Source of the DNA: Deltaproteobacteria bacterium
Lineage (GTDB): Bacteria; Desulfobacterota_E; Deferrimicrobia; Deferrimicrobiales; Deferrimicrobiaceae
Assembly (NCBI GenBank): GCA_023488945.1
Contig: JAMDBZ010000033.1
Coordinates: 20,001 to 44,153, forward strand
Length of the DNA stretch: 24,153 nt
Reading direction: 5' to 3'
Made by a program: the position numbers and the translations under genes. Of this stretch, positions 20,084 through 24,153 are shown piece after piece (position 1 is the first letter of the stretch; every line of letters starts with the position of its first letter). The notes beneath the pieces were generated by a model. The model was not told the origin of the DNA. It did no database searches and was given only the letters and a program-made list of their open reading frames with translations.

Positions 20084-20557
20084 ATGAGCGGATTCTCAGG
20101 ATGCCCGGGTTCCCGAACGATCGAGTTCAACAAGGAGGCGACGCCGGACGCGGCGCCGGGAAAGGTTCCGTCCCATCTGAGGCAGTGGCCGATCCAGCTC
20201 CACCTGGTGTCCCCGGCCGCGCCCTATTTCCAGGGGGCGGACGTGCTGCTGGCCGCCGACTGCGTGCCGTTCGCCATGGGGAACTTCCACGGCGAATACC
20301 TCAAGGGGAAGTCACTGGCGATCGCCTGCCCGAAACTCGACGAAGGGCAGGACGCGTACAAGGAGAAGCTCAAAGCCCTCTATGACGAGGCGAAGATCAA
20401 CACGCTGACCGTCATCATCATGCAGGTTCCTTGCTGCCGGGGGCTTCTGGGGCTGGCGCTGGATGCGCGGAAGGAGAGCCGGCGGAAGGTCCCGGTCAGG
20501 TCCGTGGTGGTCAGCCTCCAGGGCGACGTCCTGCAGGAGGACCGGATCGAGGCGTAA
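20084..20557 (+). CDS. Stand-alone homologue of the C-terminal domain of a ferredoxin-type protein
   Basis: The protein is 157 aa. It resembles the C-terminal part of deltaproteobacterial 4Fe-4S ferredoxin-type proteins: GCPGSR at 6-11, LRQWPIQLHLVSPAAPYFQGAD (32-53), AADCVPFA with C60, IACPKLD with C82, and VPCCRGL with C117 and C118. Remembered relatives carry two CxxCxxC clusters ahead of GCPGSR; here the protein begins only six residues before that motif. The start is certain: GGGAGGAG lies 5 nt before the ATG, and the upstream sequence in this frame shows no cluster motif. So it is a natural short form or an old truncation. The five cysteines could still bind metal or a cluster. It is monocistronic, with a strong terminator 38 bp after the stop. 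The role is unknown; redox or electron transfer is likely only by analogy. Confidence 0.7.
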   Translation: MSGFSGCPGSRTIEFNKEATPDAAPGKVPSHLRQWPIQLHLVSPAAPYFQGADVLLAADCVPFAMGNFHGEYLKGKSLAIACPKLDEGQDAYKEKLKALYDEAKINTLTVIIMQVPCCRGLLGLALDARKESRRKVPVRSVVVSLQGDVLQEDRIEA

Positions 20558-20594
20558 GAGCCTCCTGGAGGGCCGATCGAGCGGACGACCCGGG

Positions 20595-20636
20595 CGGCCG
20601 GGGGCTCGCGAGGTCCCCGGCCGATCTGTTTTTTTT
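20595..20636 (+). terminator. Intrinsic terminator
   Basis: A 9-bp stem, CGGCCGGGG (20595-20603) with CCCCGGCCG (20615-20623), closes an 11-nt loop. The run GTTTTTTTT ends at 20636. This is a classic Rho-independent terminator for the gene ending at 20557, and it insulates the radical SAM gene. Confidence 0.92.
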
Positions 20637-20652
20637 CGTTTTATATTTTTTG

Positions 20653-20683
20653 TTGAAAACAAATTAAATAAAACAGGTATGAT
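20653..20683 (+). promoter_or_regulatory. AT-rich promoter candidate for the radical SAM operon
   Basis: TTGAAA (20653-20658) and TATGAT (20678-20683) are separated by a long 19-nt spacer. A 6-3-6 palindrome, TTTGTT-GAA-AACAAA (20649-20663), covers the -35 and could be an operator. The patch 20629-20685 is very AT-rich against a GC-rich background. The spacer length lowers confidence. Confidence 0.4.
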
Positions 20684-20703
20684 GTTCCCCTAATCCGAGG
20701 AGA

Positions 20704-20766
20704 GGGGAAGCCCGACGGAAGCCCGGGACGCATCCCGGGCTGGAGAGCGGGATTTTCGCCTTCCCC
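20704..20766 (+). other. Structured 5' leader of the radical SAM gene
   Basis: An outer 7-bp stem (20704-20710 with 20760-20766) encloses a perfect 9-bp hairpin, AGCCCGGGA-CGCA-TCCCGGGCT (20720-20741). It ends 26 nt before the chosen ATG and lacks a T-run, so it is not a simple terminator. I compared it from memory with cobalamin, SAM/SAH, TPP, ZTP and c-di-GMP riboswitch cores and saw no match. It may be an unclassified regulatory RNA element or simply a GC-rich leader. Confidence 0.35.
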
Positions 20767-20792
20767 GGAACAATGAAACGGGGGTGCCCGAG

Positions 20793-22430
20793 ATGCCCGC
20801 GAGTGTCGCGTCCGGCCACGGCAAGGTCCTGCTGATCGAGCTCGTCCCTTCCGTACCCAACCTCGGCCGTTTCATCGTCATGCCCCGGTACGGCCTCCTC
20901 GCCATCGCGTCGGTCCTGGCGGACAGGACCGACTACGACGTCAAGCTCCTGTTCGAGCCGTACGTCGGGAAGCTCGACGCCGAAGCGGTGGAGCGGGAGG
21001 AGCCCCGGTACATCCTGATCAACGGGCTGACCACGAGCGCCCACGACAATGAACGGTTCGTGGGAAGCGTCAGGGACCGCCTGGGAAGCGCCGTTCCGGT
21101 TATCGCCGGCGGGGAGCACGCCACGATGTTCCCGGAGGACGCCAAGCGCTACGCCGACTACATCCTGGCCTACGAGGGCGACGACACGGTGGTCCCGCTG
21201 TTGTCCGCCCTGGAGGAGGAGGATCCCCTGACGCGGGATTCTCTCCTGTCCCAGGTCCCCGGGCTGCATTACCGCGACCTGTCGGGGACTTGGAGGTTCA
21301 ACCGTGAGCCGGCCCGTGTCGAGCGGATCGACTACCGGTACGACTTCTCCGTCGTCCCCGGCTCGGAATCTGCGGCGCGGAGATTCCGGACGGCTCACAT
21401 CCCCCTCCAGACGTCGCGGGGGTGCAAGTTCTGCTGCTCCTTCTGTAGCTGGATCAGCCTTTATGGAAGGTCGGGCTACCTCGTCCGGCCGGTCGAGGAT
21501 GTCCTCCACGATATCCTGCACACCATCGAATACACGGGCGTGAGGAACTTCATGGTGTGCGACAACCTCTTCGGGGGGGACGCAGCCTACACGGAAGAGC
21601 TGATGCATGGCGTCATCCGGGCCTTCGAGGGCCGCGCCGACAAGCCGCTGTTCACCGTCCTCTGCCGGGCCGACCAGTTCGCGGGGGGTCCGGGGTCCCT
21701 CCCGGAAAAGACGGTCAAGGTGATGGCCCGCGGGGGTGTTTCCGCCGTCTCCCTGGGACTGGAGTCGATCAGCACTCGGAGCCTCATCCAAATGCGGAAA
21801 AGGAGCGATCTGCAGCAGTATTACGCTGCCGCCGAGACCCTTCGCCGGAACGGGATCGGGATGTTGGCCACTTTTGTGGCCGGCTTCGACGGCGACAACT
21901 ACGAAGACGTTGTGAACATCGCGGAGTTCGGAGAACGGTTGGGTCTCTTCACTGTGCAGGTCTACGCCAGAAACATCACCCCCGGCACGATCGATGATTT
22001 CCTTTCGGAAAAACGAGCCATTCCGGGTGTGCTTCACAAGTATCGCAATGGACACGGGGTGCACATTCTCCCCGCCATGATGCTTCCGAGCGAGCTTCAG
22101 AGAGCCATCTTCGAGGCCGCTTTTCGATTCCACAGCGGCGACGGCATGAACAAGAAAGTTGCGCTGCGGGCATTCCACGCGATCTGGAACGCATTCAATC
22201 CCCACCACGAAGGTCTTTTGAGGCTGGAGAGGGAGATCCTGATACCCGAAGGGATATACAAACGATCAGGGTCCGGATTCCTGTTGGATGTTAACGCACT
22301 CGATGTATTGACGGATGGCGAGGATCGGTTCAGGTCCTTCGCCAGGAAGTCCGAGGGAATCTTCCTGGAAGCCGACCGGATGACCCCCGTGCGGCGCATT
22401 CCGGTCCCCGAGGCGGCGGCCATCGCCTGA
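20793..22430 (+). CDS. B12-binding-domain radical SAM protein
   Basis: The protein is about 545 aa. The N-terminal Rossmann-like cobalamin-binding region (about 10-140) has RYGLLAIASVLADR, the INGLTT strand, VPVIAGGEHATMFPEDA and DYILAYEGD. The DxHxxG motif of base-off B12 binders is absent, as in many class B radical SAM proteins. The radical SAM core starts at TSRGCKFCCSFCSW, where C211, C215 and C218 form CxxxCxxC; C214 is an extra Cys inside the motif. Later signature pieces are FMVCDNLFGGD, VSLGLESIS and GMLATFVAGFDGDNYEDVV. The C-terminal 130 residues are less familiar. ATG at 20793 has GGGGG 8 nt upstream; a GTG 9 nt earlier is possible. Codon use becomes more mixed after about 21,780, perhaps reflecting transfer. 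The MBL-fold gene follows by 2 bp, so the two act together. The substrate is unknown; class B members mostly do methylations or ring rearrangements. Confidence 0.87.
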   Translation: MPASVASGHGKVLLIELVPSVPNLGRFIVMPRYGLLAIASVLADRTDYDVKLLFEPYVGKLDAEAVEREEPRYILINGLTTSAHDNERFVGSVRDRLGSAVPVIAGGEHATMFPEDAKRYADYILAYEGDDTVVPLLSALEEEDPLTRDSLLSQVPGLHYRDLSGTWRFNREPARVERIDYRYDFSVVPGSESAARRFRTAHIPLQTSRGCKFCCSFCSWISLYGRSGYLVRPVEDVLHDILHTIEYTGVRNFMVCDNLFGGDAAYTEELMHGVIRAFEGRADKPLFTVLCRADQFAGGPGSLPEKTVKVMARGGVSAVSLGLESISTRSLIQMRKRSDLQQYYAAAETLRRNGIGMLATFVAGFDGDNYEDVVNIAEFGERLGLFTVQVYARNITPGTIDDFLSEKRAIPGVLHKYRNGHGVHILPAMMLPSELQRAIFEAAFRFHSGDGMNKKVALRAFHAIWNAFNPHHEGLLRLEREILIPEGIYKRSGSGFLLDVNALDVLTDGEDRFRSFARKSEGIFLEADRMTPVRRIPVPEAAAIA

Positions 22431-22432
22431 CG

Positions 22433-23245
22433 ATGTTCGAGGTTGCCGGCATCGATGACGGGGTCGTCCGTTTCGCGATGGCGAGACGGCTTCTTGGGAA
22501 AGATCTTTACCGTGCCGCCTGCTACTGGGTGGACGGCCTTCTGATCGATTCGGGGATCTCCCATCGGAGGATGGATCTCGCCACCTCCCTTTCCGGATAC
22601 CCCGTTTCCGCGATCGTCAACACCCACGCCCACGAGGACCACATGGGGGCCAATGCGTTGCTCCAGTCGGCTCGCCGCGTCCCCGTTTTCGGCCACACGA
22701 AAGCGCTTCCGACCATCGAGGATCCCCGGAAACTCTCGCTGCTCCCGTACCAGAGACTGTTTTTTGGAGAGCCCTCACCCGCGATCGGGACGCCGGTTGA
22801 CGAAACGATCGCGACGAGATGTCACACGTTTCGGGTCCTCCACGCCCCGGGGCACTCTCCCGATCACATCGTGCTTCACGAAGCGGACCGGGGGTGGCTT
22901 TTTGCGGGGGACGCCTTCATCGCGGGCCAGGACCGGGTATTCCGGGGATGCTATGACATCCGGGAAATGACGGCGACGCTCAGGATGCTGGCGTCACTCG
23001 GTGCGGAGATCATGTTCACGGGGATGGGAAACGTCGTGCGGAGGCCGGCAAAACAGATCGAGCGGAAACTGGACCACTTCGAGGAGATCTCACAACGGAT
23101 CGGGATGCTTCGACGGGAAGGGCTGAAGGCGGCGGAGATCGCAAGGCGCCTTTTCCCGCGAGACCTGGCTGTCCGTCTCGTGACCTCGGGCGACTTCTCC
23201 GCGGAGCACCTGGTCCGGTCGGTCCTGCGCGGCGCGGAATCTTAG
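22433..23245 (+). CDS. Metallo-beta-lactamase-fold hydrolase, atypical metal site
   Basis: The protein is 270 aa. The fold motifs run in order: WVDGLLIDSG (32-41), THAHEDHMG with H65, H67, D69 and H70, HAPGHSPDHI with H141, and LFAGDAF with D160. Where the last ligand His normally stands (a GHG- or GH-type turn), this protein has FTGMGNVVRRP, so residue 200 is Asn. The C-terminal 60 residues (LDHFEEISQRIGMLRREGLKAAEIARRLF...) look like the small helical domain of LACTB2-like members. It could be a hydrolase of thioesters, lactones or RNA, or a binding protein. The ATG is 2 bp after the radical SAM stop (TGACGATG), which implies coupled translation and a shared pathway. Its stop codon lies inside the left arm of the inverted-repeat element that follows. 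Confidence 0.85.
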   Translation: MFEVAGIDDGVVRFAMARRLLGKDLYRAACYWVDGLLIDSGISHRRMDLATSLSGYPVSAIVNTHAHEDHMGANALLQSARRVPVFGHTKALPTIEDPRKLSLLPYQRLFFGEPSPAIGTPVDETIATRCHTFRVLHAPGHSPDHIVLHEADRGWLFAGDAFIAGQDRVFRGCYDIREMTATLRMLASLGAEIMFTGMGNVVRRPAKQIERKLDHFEEISQRIGMLRREGLKAAEIARRLFPRDLAVRLVTSGDFSAEHLVRSVLRGAES

Positions 23246-23428
23246 TGCTGCATTTCATAATTACGGCTGCATTCGAGCGCCGCTGCATCCGCGCCGGCTG
23301 CGTTGTGCTCCCTCGCCGTACTCAATGGTACGCCTCGGTCGCGCGCCTTGCCGGACGCGGCGCATCGACGCTCTCGGTGCGGTCTCGAAATGAAATACGT
23401 CGCCGTAATTATGAAGTGCAGCACTTAG
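23241..23428. repeat. 188-bp MITE-like element with 28-bp inverted ends
   Basis: The left end (23241-23268) and the reverse complement of the right end (23401-23428) agree at 25 of 28 positions, with the shared core GTGCTGCAnTTCATAATTACGGC. The AT-rich tips enclose a GC-rich interior with nested complementarity (GCGCCGC near 23277 with GCGGCGC near 23357; CGTAC-TCAATG-GTACG in the centre). It has no coding capacity for a transposase. Its tips contribute the stop codons of both flanking convergent genes. It may act as a bidirectional terminator. Confidence 0.75.
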
Positions 23429-24153
23429 GCCGACCCCTCGCCGGTCGCGGGGTCGGTGAGGCTGATCCTCCGGATCAGCGTCTTCCGGACTCGCGCAACC
23501 TCCTCCTTGATATCCGCAAGGAGCGCCAGCCGCTCCGGCATCGGCTCGCCCCCCCGCATCCGCTGGAGCCTGTCGCAGATGTCCATCACGGCGAGCGCGC
23601 CGATCGCGCCCGAGATCCCCTTGAGCGAGTGGGCCGCGTCACAGAGCCCTTTCACGTCACCCCGCCCCGCGGCCGACTCCATCTCCCGGATCCGCTTCTC
23701 GCTGTCGCGGATGAAGATCCAGACGAGGTTCTTCACGAAATCCTTCGTGGGGCCGACCGACTCGATCTCCTCGAGGAACGCCTCATCGAATCCCCGACGG
23801 ACCTCTTTCGGAACCGACTCCGCCTCGGTCTGACGCCTCTCTCCCGCGGGCTGGGGGATGGCGCCCTCCGACGCGAGGGCGTGAAGGACGGAGAGAATTT
23901 TCCTCGTCTCGAAAGGCTTGGTCATGAAAGCCTTGATCCCCGCTTCCTCGCACGCCTTCCGGGACTCCATGGTGGCATCGGCCGTCAATGCCACGATCGG
24001 CACCTGGTTCTTCCCCTTGGTCTCCATCAGGTATTGTTTCGCCGCGTCGAGTCCGCCCATGACCGGCATGTTGAGGTCGAGCATGGCGACGTCCAGCGGT
24101 TCGCTCCGGAGGACGTCCAGGGCTCTCTGACCGTCCGCCACGACCTTGACGGA
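23425..24153 (-). CDS. Receiver-Hpt C-terminal part of a hybrid signalling protein (partial)
   Basis: About 242 codons are visible; the 5' end lies beyond the right edge. First comes the latter part of a receiver domain, with phospho-acceptor Asp in VAMLDLNMPVMGG, the Thr in IVALTADA, and the conserved Lys in FMTKPF. After a linker (about 25 residues, QPAGERRQTEAESVP) there is an Hpt domain with phospho-acceptor His in DAAHSLKGISGAIGA. This REC-Hpt order is typical of the C terminus of hybrid histidine kinases in multi-step phosphorelays, so the missing N terminus probably has sensor and kinase domains. The TAA stop is in the right arm of the inverted-repeat element, and the gene is convergent with the MBL gene. 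The output partner is unknown. Confidence 0.88.
   Translation of the reverse strand, partial: SVKVVADGQRALDVLRSEPLDVAMLDLNMPVMGGLDAAKQYLMETKGKNQVPIVALTADATMESRKACEEAGIKAFMTKPFETRKILSVLHALASEGAIPQPAGERRQTEAESVPKEVRRGFDEAFLEEIESVGPTKDFVKNLVWIFIRDSEKRIREMESAAGRGDVKGLCDAAHSLKGISGAIGALAVMDICDRLQRMRGGEPMPERLALLADIKEEVARVRKTLIRRISLTDPATGEGSA

Noticed and set aside
20720..20790. c-di-GMP (GEMM) or cobalamin riboswitch before the radical SAM gene
   Set aside because: A GGGACGCA string is present, but the rest of the GEMM core and tetraloop receptor are missing, and no B12-box is visible.

Overview
The window is a chromosomal segment of a GC-rich Gram-negative bacterium. LpxC shows that it makes lipid A. 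Several features point to a deltaproteobacterial lineage related to the Geobacter/Desulfuromonas group: a three-subunit succinate dehydrogenase/fumarate reductase with a b558-type cytochrome, an NtrY/NtrX-like sigma54 two-component pair, a Ser/Thr kinase with an HRDLTPSN catalytic loop and PEGA repeats, ATP-type PEPCK and a DUF4390 protein. The lineage is inferred from gene content and protein style; no database was searched.

Region 1 (1-2139) is the 3' end of an rRNA operon. It holds the last ~1.9 kb of 23S rRNA, a short spacer without tRNA, 5S rRNA and a strong hairpin terminator. Region 2 (2173-5664) is yebC-ruvC-ruvA-ruvB plus a small DUF2905-type membrane protein, so it is a DNA-recombination and translation-quality block. 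A nested palindromic element lies between yebC and ruvC, and an extended -10 box sits almost on top of the ruvA start. Region 3 (5665-12711) starts with an AT-rich patch carrying a GG-N10-GC sigma54-type promoter in front of lpxC. A sigma70-type promoter follows, then a tightly packed operon: DUF4390 secreted protein, NtrY-like sensor kinase, NtrX-like sigma54 activator and PEGA Ser/Thr kinase. These four genes overlap or nearly touch, so His-Asp and Ser/Thr signalling are probably co-produced.

Region 4 (12708-16106) has pckA on the minus strand, convergent with the kinase gene and overlapping it at the stop codons. A small conserved-looking ORF precedes pckA. A divergent ACT-domain protein follows, then a minus-strand pair made of a 41-codon ORF coupled by ATGA to a DedA-family membrane protein. 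Region 5 (16071-19743) is the minus-strand sdhC-sdhA-sdhB operon. It has a near-consensus TTGACA-17-TATTCT promoter, 24-bp direct repeats spaced exactly 42 bp apart at that promoter, and a 16-bp perfect hairpin terminator.

Region 6 (19744-23428) is the least ordinary part. It has a stand-alone copy of what is usually the C-terminal half of a ferredoxin-type protein, followed by a strong terminator. An AT-rich promoter patch and a structured leader come next. Then comes a B12-binding radical SAM protein and, 2 bp later, a metallo-beta-lactamase-fold protein that lacks the usual last metal-binding His. A 188-bp element with 28-bp inverted ends closes the region, and its tips supply the stop codons of both flanking convergent genes. 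Region 7 (23425-24153) is the receiver-Hpt C-terminus of a hybrid signalling protein that runs off the window.

The best candidates for something undescribed are the radical SAM/MBL pair with its unusual leader, the stop-supplying inverted-repeat element, the phased direct repeats at the sdh promoter, and the putative sigma54 control of lpxC. No CRISPR array, intact insertion sequence or tRNA was seen.
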